A DNA stretch of 64,000 nucleotides. Source: Terrimonas sp. GTDB taxonomy: Bacteria > Bacteroidota > Bacteroidia > Chitinophagales > Chitinophagaceae. The notes under the pieces are model-generated. The model saw only the letters and a program-made list of their open reading frames with translations. It was not told where the DNA came from and searched no databases. The stretch's first letter is position 1, and each line of letters opens with the position of its first letter. Positions 19,104-27,397 of this stretch are shown here, one piece after another. The DNA is taken from NCBI RefSeq assembly GCF_003075435.1, contig NZ_QCZJ01000001.1, positions 558,001 through 622,000 of the forward strand, in the 5' to 3' direction. The position numbers were made by a program, and so were the translations under genes.

Positions 19104-20282
19104 CTAAAAAGAAGGGGTAGCTTTCAGGTTATTGGCACCCACTTTATTAAAATAAGAATTATCGGCACCCACATTCGATTTTACAATATGATAGTTCAGG
19201 AGTCCAAAGAGCAAATCTTTTGGGTCAACAACAAAATGACTATAATTAAACGACGTTGGCTCCTGGCCAGTATTGATCTCAATTCCCACCTGTTCTATTT
19301 TAAAATATGAGGCGCCCAAAAAATGATCAGCAAATTCAACATCCAGGGATGTAATAATATTCTTGGCATTTTGAGCATGAATGCGACCCAGCCATGCAGC
19401 ATGATCCATTTTTGCAAAAACAAACGCATTGTCACAGTTCCAAACAGACAGGTTATTTCCGTTCATATGTTCAGAAAATATGAAGCCATACCGAAAAGCG
19501 CTTTTCACATATGTATTCCTTAATTCTTGTTCAGGATTACACCATAATCTTGGCGCAACCATCCCTGCGGAATAATGTCCATCATCTGTTGGAGCTGTTA
19601 AGTCAACACTTTTTGTTGATGAGTATATTAATACATTATCAGTATACAGGGTGGCTGCATATGCCATATTTATACCTGAAAGATAGGGATACTTTCCTTT
19701 TTCAGACTTTGCCTGAAAAGCAATATCCTGCAACCTAACAACAGCCTGGTTAAGTTTGTATGTTCCTCCTCCGGAACCTGCTGCTAATAAAAACGTAGGC
19801 TTGTCTTTAGGATTAATAAGCTTCTCTCCTAAAACATCCGAAAATAAAACAGTGCCATTATCCCATACCGCAGCCTCATCTTTTCCGGTGTGGTTAGCAT
19901 ATGCACTTGGTGTTACCACGCTGCCCTCTCCCATCAACCTTATCATAACATACTTTCTTCCCCTGGTGGCTTTTGGTTTAATAATGAGGTGAGCTTTTAC
20001 TTCATATTTTTCTTGTATGGTAGCAAGTCTGTATTTGCCATTAGGAAAATATAATGTTCCGCCTCCATGGTCTATCAGGTAATCCAATGCTTTCTGAATA
20101 GCATAAGTGTCATCACTTTTCCCATCAGCTTTCGCACCAAAATCTTTTACATTATATGCAGGAATATCTTTCTTTAATGTTTGGGAAACAACTTCCGCCG
20201 GAGAAAATAATACCACTAACCCATTAATCAATAAAATAAAAACAGAAGCTGATCTTACTTTTTGCAATATTAAATTAAACAT
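19104..20282 (-). CDS. Secreted pectate-lyase-fold (right-handed beta-helix) protein
   Basis: 392 residues from ATG 20282; a start 10 codons upstream would only lengthen the leader. A hydrophobic signal segment (SASVFILLINGLVVLFSPAEVVSQ) precedes the pectate-lyase-3 / GH55-like opening YNVKDFGAKADGKSDDTYAIQKALDYLI and GGTLYFPNGKYRL. Later segments carry the short hydrophobic repeats expected of a beta-helix. It probably binds or cleaves a polysaccharide. The substrate and catalytic residues cannot be assigned from sequence alone. It is transcribed divergently from the phosphoesterase gene. Confidence 0.75.
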   Translation of the reverse strand: MFNLILQKVRSASVFILLINGLVVLFSPAEVVSQTLKKDIPAYNVKDFGAKADGKSDDTYAIQKALDYLIDHGGGTLYFPNGKYRLATIQEKYEVKAHLIIKPKATRGRKYVMIRLMGEGSVVTPSAYANHTGKDEAAVWDNGTVLFSDVLGEKLINPKDKPTFLLAAGSGGGTYKLNQAVVRLQDIAFQAKSEKGKYPYLSGINMAYAATLYTDNVLIYSSTKSVDLTAPTDDGHYSAGMVAPRLWCNPEQELRNTYVKSAFRYGFIFSEHMNGNNLSVWNCDNAFVFAKMDHAAWLGRIHAQNAKNIITSLDVEFADHFLGASYFKIEQVGIEINTGQEPTSFNYSHFVVDPKDLLFGLLNYHIVKSNVGADNSYFNKVGANNLKATPSF

Positions 20283-20359
20283 ATACAGACAAGGCTTATT
20301 ACAAATATTCAAGAAAGGCGAATATATAAATTTGCAACCAAAAAAGGTTTCGTATAATC

Positions 20360-20405
20360 AATGGAATCCGTGGTAATGTTTTATGGGACACGAACCACGG
20401 CGGAG
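20360..20405. repeat. Inverted CCGTGGT/ACCACGG element in divergent intergenic region
   Basis: CCGTGGT and ACCACGG form a stem of seven base pairs. The right arm belongs to CACGAACCACGGCGGAG, which recurs exactly near 34114, so this is a dispersed repeat fragment rather than a dedicated regulatory site. Confidence 0.5.
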
Positions 20406-20537
20406 CGCTGTTATAAAATAATTAATGCACATAAGGTATCTTATACTTTTTTTCTGCTCTGTTATATCGGTACACGGTGGATGTTGCGATGTTGGTGTGG
20501 TACCGTTGAACAGCCACCAGGTAATAAAAAAACTTAA

Positions 20538-21446
20538 ATGAACAGGAAAAAGTTTCTTTTATCGTCATTAACACTGATTGCAGGCACTAAACTGTCGTTT
20601 GCAGGCGGTGGAAAAACAGTTGCGGCTCCCGCAATAAGATTTGGTATTGTTACAGACCTGCACTATGCCGACCGGACTCCGAATGGCAGCCGCTATTACA
20701 GGGAGTCTTTAACCAAATTGTCAGAATGCGTTGAGCTGATGAATGAGCAGCGTGTGAATTTTCTCATTGAACTGGGCGACTTTAAAGATCAGAACATTCA
20801 GCCGGACGAAGGAGAAACCCTGCGGTTCCTTGAAACCATTGAGGCAAAGTTCAGGCAATTTAAAGGACCGGTATACCATGTATTAGGCAACCACGATATG
20901 GACTCTATTTCAAAAGAACAGTTTTTAAGTAAGATACATAACAGCGGTTTTTCAAAAGCCCGGGGTCATTATTCCTTTAATGCGGCACATCACCATTTTG
21001 TTGTGCTGGATGCTAATTATACCAGGGAAGGTATTGGTTATGACCGGGGAAATTTTGACTGGAAGGATTGTCATATCCCTGAGGAGCAATTAAAATGGTT
21101 AGAAGAAGATTTAAGGGAACATCACCAGCCCACGGTTGTTTTTATTCATCAGCAACTGGATGGCCCTGCTTTTGAGGGTGATCATAGCAGGTATTGTCCG
21201 GATAATGCAGACAAGGTAAGAGCAATTCTTGAACGGTCGGGTAAAGTGCTTGTTGTTTTCCAGGGTCATTATCATGACGGGGGATACAACATAATTGACG
21301 GCATACCTTATTATACGTTGAAGGCTGTAATAGAAGGTGAGGGTGATCAGAACAACAGCTATGCAATTGTGGAGATCGGGAAGGACCGGGAGATAGCAAT
21401 AAGAGGGTACCGCAGAGCCGTTTCAAAAACCCGGCTCAAATCTTAA
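20538..21446 (+). CDS. Secreted calcineurin-like metallophosphoesterase
   Basis: 302 residues. The N-terminus MNRKKFLLSSLTLIAGTKLSFAG looks like an export signal. The five metallophosphoesterase motifs are visible in order: GIVTDLHYAD (D-x-H), ELGDFKDQ (GDx), GNHDMD (GNHD/E), VFIHQQLDG (H), and FQGHYHDGG (GHxH). These bind two metal ions. The family includes phosphodiesterases, nucleotidases and phosphatases, and the substrate here is unknown. It stands alone between repeat-rich spacers. Confidence 0.85.
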   Translation: MNRKKFLLSSLTLIAGTKLSFAGGGKTVAAPAIRFGIVTDLHYADRTPNGSRYYRESLTKLSECVELMNEQRVNFLIELGDFKDQNIQPDEGETLRFLETIEAKFRQFKGPVYHVLGNHDMDSISKEQFLSKIHNSGFSKARGHYSFNAAHHHFVVLDANYTREGIGYDRGNFDWKDCHIPEEQLKWLEEDLREHHQPTVVFIHQQLDGPAFEGDHSRYCPDNADKVRAILERSGKVLVVFQGHYHDGGYNIIDGIPYYTLKAVIEGEGDQNNSYAIVEIGKDREIAIRGYRRAVSKTRLKS

Positions 21447-21622
21447 TGCTAAAATTATCTTCCCCTGCCAGGGCTCGTGTCTCACGAGACTTAGCAAAAC
21501 GCCTTACTAAATAAATAATTATTAAGTGTAATCTAATAGTCCGCAACGTCTCCTTGAGCGGTATACAAATTCTCAGCTTTTGAATATTGGGAGACGGTGC
21601 GGAGAAGGAAATTATAAAGAAT

Positions 21623-22453
21623 ATGAAATCTCTTTGCAACCTTGTATTGATATCTCTTATCATTATTTCTTGTAACAAGCAGGATTCCGAAAACACGCCT
21701 GCTACAAAACCACCTAACGGAGCACTGAAAAGTTTGATTTACAGGTATTTTGTAGGAATTGATACCCTGACCTATTATTACACTGGCAATAAAATCGACT
21801 CCTTTTATTCCAATGTCTTTGGTGACTTCTATAAACTACAGTACAATGAAGCAGGTGAAATTGCTGTCAGGGTCCGGGACGTGCACGATGCAAGTAATAG
21901 TGTTGTTCAATACATCGACAGTTTCTATTATCAGGACTCCCGTGTGTATAAGATGGTGACGGCACAGGTAGCAAGGAATACCGGCTTATTCAGAAAATTA
22001 AATGCCTATGAACTTGCATTCAACGGAAATGAGATATCCAAATACTATCAGACAGACTTTGCCCCGGATGGGTTCCCTTACCAGATCCAGGCCGTGCAAC
22101 AAATTCAATATACGAATGGCAACCTTACCAAATTGATATTGAATACTCAAGGTATTTCTTATGGGGCGGATTATTTCGATGTAACATACAGCGACCAGAA
22201 ACTGCCACCTTATCTTAAGAAAAACTTATTGCAGCTTGCTCCCTGGATGGCTTTTCACTGGCTAAGTTCAAATACGCGATTTGCAGAGTATTTATTTTTT
22301 ATCAATTCTGAAAATATTCCCTTAACTATTCGGGGATCATCATCAATGGACTTCATGTTATTAGAGCATCCGAATTGTCCAGATCAGGTCAATCTTAAAT
22401 TTGCAGACGCAAATTACTTTTTCCTCAAAGCAGATATTGAAGGTTGTCAGTAG
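21623..22453 (+). CDS. Lipoprotein of the repetitive YD/RHS-like DUF4595 type
   Basis: 276 residues from ATG 21623, chosen because the signal peptide with lipobox LISLIIISC starts there. The mature protein has alternating short strands (LTYYYTGNKIDSFYSNVFGD, LQYNEAGEIAVRVRD, YELAFNGNEISKYYQTD, IQYTNGNLTKLILNTQG), the pattern of Bacteroidota lipoproteins with DUF4595/RHS-like strand repeats. It is related in style to the three-member family at 40.5-42.8 kb. The stop codon TAG lies inside the first bases of the adjacent repeat copy, so the original C-terminus may have been altered. Confidence 0.65.
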   Translation: MKSLCNLVLISLIIISCNKQDSENTPATKPPNGALKSLIYRYFVGIDTLTYYYTGNKIDSFYSNVFGDFYKLQYNEAGEIAVRVRDVHDASNSVVQYIDSFYYQDSRVYKMVTAQVARNTGLFRKLNAYELAFNGNEISKYYQTDFAPDGFPYQIQAVQQIQYTNGNLTKLILNTQGISYGADYFDVTYSDQKLPPYLKKNLLQLAPWMAFHWLSSNTRFAEYLFFINSENIPLTIRGSSSMDFMLLEHPNCPDQVNLKFADANYFFLKADIEGCQ

Positions 22454-22681
22454 AATATATGTTGAACTACGGTCCAATGCCCGGCAGATTTACCTTCTGT
22501 GAGAAAAGTTTTCCCTCGTAAAAATTGCACCAAACTATAATGTTCGTGTTGGCCCGGTCGAAATGACGGAAACGGCGGCGACCGTCATTTCGAACCCGCC
22601 CGCAGATTGTAATGAATTAAATGTATGTCGCGGCGGGAGAGAAATCTGTTGGAAAATGATTTGGATCTGAATAGATATTTC
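22451..22681 (+). repeat. Modular palindromic repeat, copy A
   Basis: Begins TAGAATATATGTTGAACT and contains in order CAGATTTACCTTCTGTGAGA, GTTCGTGTTGGCCCGGTCGA, the inverted pair GTCGAAATGACGG / CCGTCATTTCGA, and a CCCGCC-(about 30)-GGCGGG hairpin. A second copy follows about 307 bases later and a third lies at the right window end. The two copies fill most of the 594-base gap before the sigma-like gene. Confidence 0.8.
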
Positions 22682-22757
22682 TATATCCCGATATGGCAAA
22701 TAGCGGTGTGGTATTAGTTCTAATGTATACTATAATTACTGCTATCATCTCCTGCTT

Positions 22758-22985
22758 TAGAATATATGTTGAACTGTGGTTCAAAACCCGGCAGATTTCT
22801 CCCTCGTGGAAGTTACATTAACTTATAGTGTTCGTATTGGCTCGGTCGAAATGACGGAACCGAAGACCGTCATTTCGATCCCGCCTGTAGACTGTATTGA
22901 ATTAATATATATTACGGCGGGACAGAACTTTTCTCACCGAAGGTAAATCTGTTGGGAAATGATTTGAAGCTGAATGGATATTTCT
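22758..22985 (+). repeat. Modular palindromic repeat, copy B
   Basis: Same order of blocks as copy A: TAGAATATATGTTGAACTG, CGGCAGATTTCTCCCTCG, GGCTCGGTCGAAATGACGG / CCGTCATTTCGA, then CCCGCC-(about 30)-GGCGGG, ending with AACTTTTCTCACCGAAGG TAAATCTG, which is the reverse complement of the left block of copy A. It lacks the left TTTACC...GAGAAAAG stretch that copy A has. Confidence 0.8.
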
Positions 22986-23047
22986 TAAAAAAAATTCATG
23001 ATTTAAGGTGATAATCCTACCTTTTTGAACACTAATAATAAAATGGA

Positions 23048-23554
23048 ATGATGAAGCACGAAAGTTTAGTTGAATTATACCGGGAAGTCTTTCCCGAAGC
23101 AGCGCGTTTAATAAAGCGTTTGGGTGGAAATCCGGAAGAAGCGAAAGATACTTTTCACGACGCACTATTGATATATCTTGAAAGAGAAGCAAAAGGTACA
23201 TTGCAAATTCATACTTCAGCAAAAGCATATTTGCTGGGCACTGCTAAAATACTCTGGCTTCATGCTAAAAATCAATATTTCGATCCTTTGCCGGAAGATG
23301 TTGAAGCATTTGTTGATGAAGAAAATGAAGCTGCAGATGAAGATAAAAATGTTTTTCATTATTTATTGCTGGCAGGAGAAAAATGTTTGCACATGCTCAA
23401 AGCATTTTATTACGATAATCTTTCGCTTCAACAGATCGCTGCAAATTTTGGTTTCAATGGCGTTCGTTCGGCAACAGTGCAAAAACATAAATGCATTGAA
23501 AAAATTCGCACAGCGCTAAAAAAAAGAAATGTATATGAGGAACGATTTAATTGA
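23048..23554 (+). CDS. Sigma-70-like (ECF) factor, divergent
   Basis: 168 residues. The N-terminal half resembles sigma region 2 (LYREVFPEAARLIKRLGGNPEEAKDTFHDALLIYLERE, with the DTFHDAL core). The C-terminal half is a region 4 helix-turn-helix (CLHMLKAFYYDNLSLQQIAANFGFNGVRSATVQKHKCIEKIR). The acidic linker (PEDVEAFVDEENEAADEDK) is unusual. It overlaps by 20 bases with a small gene followed immediately by clpP, so the three are one transcription unit. The regulon is unknown. Confidence 0.75.
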   Translation: MMKHESLVELYREVFPEAARLIKRLGGNPEEAKDTFHDALLIYLEREAKGTLQIHTSAKAYLLGTAKILWLHAKNQYFDPLPEDVEAFVDEENEAADEDKNVFHYLLLAGEKCLHMLKAFYYDNLSLQQIAANFGFNGVRSATVQKHKCIEKIRTALKKRNVYEERFN

Positions 23555-23792
23555 GGTAGAGCAGATAGAAAAATATTTATCGCATCAAATGAGCGGCGAA
23601 AAAAAAGCACAATTTGAAACACGCATGCTTCTTGACGGATCGCTGTTTGAAAAAGTAGAAGCGCAAAAACATGTTCATAAACTTATCCGGATCTTTTCAC
23701 GCAGACAACAAAGAAATAAGCTGGAATCAGTTTATCAGCAACTGCTGCGTGAACCTTCTTTCGCGCAACAACTAAAAAACATTTTTGCCTGA
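23535..23792 (+). CDS. Small partner protein, possible anti-sigma remnant
   Basis: 85 residues from ATG 23535 (ATG 23529 is an alternative). The opening [42 protein letters not shown] matches the cytosolic N-terminus of Bacteroidota anti-sigma/zinc-finger-like proteins (IExYLxGxLxxxExxxFExxLxxDxxL). It stops before any transmembrane helix would occur. Its start overlaps the sigma-like gene, and clpP begins one base after its stop. It may bind the sigma factor, and a soluble anti-sigma would be a natural ClpP target, though that is inference. Confidence 0.6.
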   Translation: MRNDLIEVEQIEKYLSHQMSGEKKAQFETRMLLDGSLFEKVEAQKHVHKLIRIFSRRQQRNKLESVYQQLLREPSFAQQLKNIFA

Positions 23793-23793
23793 T

Positions 23794-24450
23794 ATGATCA
23801 TCCCTACAGTAATAGACAGTACCACAAGAGGTGCTTACGATATTTATAGCCTTTTGCTAAAAGAAAGAATTGTTTTTTTAGGCACTGCCATTGAAGAAAA
23901 TATGGCAAATCTTGTAGTAGCACAATTGCTTTACCTCGATAGTGAAAGTCACGAGCCGATTATGCTTTACATCAATAGTCCCGGCGGCGTTGTGTATTCA
24001 GGGTTTGCTATTTATGATACGATACGAAAATTAAAATCACCTGTATCAACTGTTGCAGTTGGTTTTTGCGGAAGCATGGCAACCGTTTTACTTACGGCAG
24101 GTGCCAAAGGACAACGTTATGCGCTTCCTTATGCAACTGTGCACATGCATCCTGCAGGTGGCGGTGCAAAAGGTTATACCGAAGATGTTCGCATTGCTTA
24201 CAGAGAACAAGAGCGATTACAAAACCAGATATTTCATTTGATCGGCAAATTTTCAGGACACACCAAAGATGAAATTGAAGAGATGTTTCGCCGCGACCAT
24301 TTTTTTAATGCTGTTGAAGCAAAAGAGTATGGTTTGGTTGATGAAGTATTAGGCGATACAGATGATTTGATCAGCATAGAAGATGTCAAATGCAAAATTC
24401 AATTTCAAGCGGGTAAAAACAGGGAGATGATTGGGTTTAAAAGAGGATAG
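23794..24450 (+). CDS. clpP: ATP-dependent Clp protease proteolytic subunit
   Basis: 218 residues from ATG 23794. The catalytic triad is S94 ([11 protein letters not shown]), H119 (VHMHPAGGG) and D168 (FRRDHFF). The spacings of 25 and 49 residues equal those of the E. coli enzyme, so it should be active. [20 protein letters not shown] is the standard oxyanion/handle region. No clpX or clpA is adjacent, unlike the usual tig-clpP-clpX layout. It therefore looks like an additional ClpP dedicated to this sigma-factor operon, needing an ATPase supplied elsewhere. A C-terminal basic tail ([18 protein letters not shown]) is longer than usual. Confidence 0.92.
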   Translation: MIIPTVIDSTTRGAYDIYSLLLKERIVFLGTAIEENMANLVVAQLLYLDSESHEPIMLYINSPGGVVYSGFAIYDTIRKLKSPVSTVAVGFCGSMATVLLTAGAKGQRYALPYATVHMHPAGGGAKGYTEDVRIAYREQERLQNQIFHLIGKFSGHTKDEIEEMFRRDHFFNAVEAKEYGLVDEVLGDTDDLISIEDVKCKIQFQAGKNREMIGFKRG

Positions 24451-24460
24451 TTATTACCTG

Positions 24461-24513
24461 ACAGGCATATCATCATAAGTTCATCCGTTAAGTATGCTGC
24501 CTGTTTTCTTTTT
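24461..24513 (+). terminator. Terminator of the sigma/clpP operon
   Basis: ACAGGCATA (24461-24469) pairs with TATG(C)TGCCTGT (24493-24503) with one unpaired base, followed by TTTCTTTTT. The loop is about 23 bases. Confidence 0.6.
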
Positions 24514-24706
24514 GTTAGTACCACCCCGGCCGCCATGGTTTCGCTCACGAACCACAAAACCGTAGGTCAAAACACTTGTCTCAAATCTTTTAAAAAGTTA
24601 TACTCCTTTATATCAAATTCCCGGTAAAGCTGGTGGATTTTGAAGAATGCAAAAAGTACGCATAAAGAGACAGACATACCTTCAGCACCTGCGCGAGGGC
24701 GGATGA

Positions 24707-24836
24707 GATATTGGGACTGGGATGCTGAGATTATAAGATAAGGGGAAGAAATGTGGAGAAGAAGGGGATTTTTATGGGCTGGGCTGTGTTGCTACTATTA
24801 AGCTGCGGTTGCGTCGCACTCTTGTACGTTCGGGGT
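24707..24836 (-). repeat. Dispersed repeat, inverted partner of 35693-35810
   Basis: Read on the minus strand it runs CCGAACGTACAAGAGTG ... TAGTAGCAACACAGCCC ... CATAAAAATCCCCTTCTTCT CCAC ... CCCAATATC. The same blocks in the same order occur on the plus strand at about 35693-35810. The spacer from 24514 to 24933 otherwise contains no gene that can be supported. Confidence 0.75.
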
Positions 24837-25062
24837 GCTATTGGGCATTGGGTAACGGCGTTTGAAAAATTCAATCTTACATATATGTATAGCGTTTATA
24901 GCAGGAGAAAGTGAAACCGGATTTTAATCAGTTTTATTTTTTCTTTTTCAGTGCGGCACGGATCTTTTTTACAAAGCTTACCGGCATTTCGGTAACATCG
25001 GCTACCTGCTTATCCGATAACCCCAGCTTGATGATCAGGTTTTCAATAACCTCCCTCTTACC

Positions 25063-25125
25063 TTTTTCAATACCTTTTTCTATTCCTTTCTCCATACCCT
25101 TTTCTATACCTTTTTCAAAAACCTC
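25063..25125 (-). repeat. Short tandem 12-base repeats inside the Rpn-like gene
   Basis: About five imperfect 12-base units encode EKGI/EKGM repeats near the C-terminus. Such glycine/charged repeats are normal in this nuclease family and may vary in copy number between strains. Confidence 0.7.
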
Positions 25126-25590
25126 TTCACGTTCTATTTTCTTTATGGTTTCTATAATACCCATGGTAATTGCTCCTCCTGTTAATTGTTCAATTTGGTT
25201 ATCAAATTTACGGTTTATTTCCTCGTTTCCAATATAGATAAAGTTTTTAAGAAAAAGCAGCAGCCTCTTTATCTTATTATGGCTGAATTTTTTGCTTTGT
25301 ATCAATGCACGGGCTACCGTCAGCCGATGGCTTGCTAACTCTTCTTCAGCCACTTTACCCTGCAATAGCGCCTTTTGTGCTGCCAGCACGATCAGGGCAA
25401 ATGGGTTGTCCATAGCCAGCAGCTCCGCTTCGGAATGGTTGAATATATGATATGCATTGTAGCGGTAAGTAATTTCAGTTCCCATAAACGTCTTATGAAA
25501 CGTATCGGGGTGCTGCTGGCGCTTATTGCCTGTAAATATTGCCAGGGCAGTGATATCCACTCCGTAGCGGTCGTATATCCTGTACCAGTA

Positions 25591-25610
25591 CCTGCCTACC
25601 GGCAGGCAGG
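25591..25610. mobile_element. 20-bp palindromic insertion, copy 1
   Basis: CCTGCCTACCGGCAGGCAGG is a palindrome with one mismatch. It interrupts the Rpn-like gene between codons CAG and TAC (minus strand). Deleting exactly these 20 bases restores the reading frame and the family sequence. No target duplication is needed to explain the junction. Confidence 0.85.
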
Positions 25611-26040
25611 CTGGAACATGCGTTTGGGGAAGTTTTTCGCGCTTCCACCCTGTATTTCTATATGCACTAATATCCATTCTTCCTTCCCGTTTTTCAGGAA
25701 TGTTTTTACTAACATGTCTACAAACCTGCTTCCGCCCTGCTTTTTGAGCTCGGGGAATAGTTCAGTCAGTTCCTTATCAAGAAATACAAAACCTTTACGA
25801 AAGTCAAATACTTTATCTGCATTGGGAAAACAAAAACGAAGCAGGTAAGGAAAAAGTTCTTCAAAAGCGGCTTTTAAAAGAGCATCGTCTTTTTTGCGCG
25901 GCATGGTATTGTCCCGGTTAGCTATAGGTTTTTTATGCATAGCAGGAATGGTGTAGTGTGCTATATTAAAACAATTCAAATATAATGTTTTAATATGAAA
26001 AAGAGCCGGGCTCGATAACAGTAATTTAAGCGATGCTACC

Positions 26041-26074
26041 AGCCCTGCGCCTGCAAAATCAATATAGCAGGGCT
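26041..26074. terminator. Hairpin upstream of the unknown membrane-anchored gene
   Basis: AGCCCTGC (26041-26048) pairs perfectly with GCAGGGCT (26067-26074). It lies upstream of both flanking genes' starts and may simply be a repeat fragment; a terminator role is not certain. Confidence 0.35.
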
Positions 26075-26270
26075 AATTATTATAGCGGAATAAGTAACGT
26101 ATAGGCATCAGATCGGCCAGTACACAATAGCTTTGCTACAGACCTGCGCAAGGGCGGGGTTATGGGATAAAATATTTGTAATCATTACTTGATGAACAAA
26201 CTGATGTTATTTACTCGGACGCTTTTATAGCGTATATTAGCGCAAATACAAACGTTAGCAGATATTTTTT

Positions 26271-27044
26271 ATGCACCCAATCATTCAATCAATATTAGCA
26301 TTACTGACAGGTGGTGCAATTTGGGAAGGCTTTAAATTTATTTATCCTGACATTAAGCGACCAATTACTTCGAGAATTGAAGCAAAAAAGTCATTTTATC
26401 ATAGCATTGACCCAATATTAAAATCTGCCAGCGAATTATATGGTAAACTTCTCTCATTGGCTAAAGAGGATTTTGCAACATTTATCAACCCTATAAATTC
26501 CACATCTAGCGACCCAGACCAAAACAAAAAGTATATCTATTATCTGTTCGCACAATTTTGGGGACAATTAGAATATTTACGACTGCAAAATCAATACATT
26601 TCCTTGTCAAAAATTAAAAAAGGAAGCCATCTACTTAAGTTTATAGAAACTTTTGAAGCAAGAAAGTATCGAATTTTGGACAGGTCGGTACAAAGAATAA
26701 TTGGCGAACATATGATTTCAGGGAAAGACCAAAAGTTCAGAGTAATGACTCTGCATGAATTTATTGCTCTGACAGATAATAATTCATCATCACTAAACAA
26801 ATGGATTTTAAAATTAGATCAAAAATTTGCAACTATTCATAATAAAGAGCTACGACAAAATATCTTGACATTCGGAATAATTATAGCCTCGCTGATTGAC
26901 CACTTTGACCCCAAACATTCAACTATTCGGCAAAGACCTTATTATACAAACAAATTGACACCAAAAAGTAAAATGACGATTAAGAATAACCTATTCAAAT
27001 ACTATCTAACCTTCATAAAAGATAAAAAGAGGTATTATGTGTAA
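26271..27044 (+). CDS. Unknown protein with N-terminal membrane anchor
   Basis: 257 residues, family not recognised. The first helix (IIQSILALLTGGAIWEGFKF) is a probable membrane anchor. The rest is helical and basic (YYLFAQFWGQLEYLRLQNQY, KKGSHLLKFIETFEARKYRILDRSVQRIIGE, FGIIIASLIDHFDP, ending KYYLTFIKDKKRYYV). AT-rich composition and its position next to cassette-like genes suggest acquired DNA. An integron-R-like CGTTAGCAG (26247-26255) lies just before the ATG. It could be a defence or stress gene, but nothing in the sequence proves a function. Confidence 0.6.
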   Translation: MHPIIQSILALLTGGAIWEGFKFIYPDIKRPITSRIEAKKSFYHSIDPILKSASELYGKLLSLAKEDFATFINPINSTSSDPDQNKKYIYYLFAQFWGQLEYLRLQNQYISLSKIKKGSHLLKFIETFEARKYRILDRSVQRIIGEHMISGKDQKFRVMTLHEFIALTDNNSSSLNKWILKLDQKFATIHNKELRQNILTFGIIIASLIDHFDPKHSTIRQRPYYTNKLTPKSKMTIKNNLFKYYLTFIKDKKRYYV

Positions 27045-27144
27045 AAAAATCGAGCCCGCAGGTTATTGCCTTTCGCAAGGACTTAAACCGTTGGGCTCTT
27101 CCATTATCGTGAAAAAGATTATTCGACTTGAGATTGCAAATATA

Positions 27145-27351
27145 CAAAACATCTGCTACCATTCGGCTTAGCAATGTGGCAGCGCGACGAATATATACTC
27201 GGCTTCAGTCCCAGCTGACGAATAACGCCAGTCAATAGAATGTATAATGAACTTTTATTTATTAAATTTAACAGAGGTTACGGCAGACGAATCACGGACT
27301 TTCGCCACATCGCCAAGCAGTATCGTTATCAGCAACTTTTTCAAGCAGTCT
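27145..27351 (+). repeat. Structured attC-like repeat, copy 1
   Basis: The left arm CGGCTTAGCAATGTGGC (near 27164) pairs imperfectly with the right arm GCCACATCGCCAAGCAG (near 27316). The two outer ends, CTGCTACC and GTTATCAGC, are also partly complementary. The middle contains CTTCAGTC, GACGAATAAC and TAGAATGTATAATGAACTTT, shared with the copy at 29281. The whole forms a long imperfect stem-loop. It fills the 353-base gap between two unknown genes. Confidence 0.65.
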
Positions 27352-27397
27352 TCTAACTGACAATTTACTAAATTTAACCCTCGAAATCGTTCAATTA

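Larger units (their letters stand above)
24934..25904 (-). pseudogene. Rpn family PD-(D/E)XK nuclease/transposase-like gene, frameshifted by a 20-bp palindrome
   Basis: Two fragments on the minus strand belong to one gene. The upstream part (from ATG 25904, MPRKKDDALLKAAFEELFPY ... FDFRKGFVFLDKELTELFPE ... EWILVHIEIQGG) holds the PD-(D/E)XK core. It runs into a stop after KRMFQPACR. The downstream part, in another frame, continues YWYRIYDRYGVDITALAIFTG and ends in EKGIEKG repeats plus a small C-terminal helical domain. Removing the 20 bases at 25591-25610 restores one frame reading KRMFQ-YWYRIYDRYG, the expected family sequence. Rpn proteins promote RecA-independent recombination. The gene is probably inactive. 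Confidence 0.85.
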
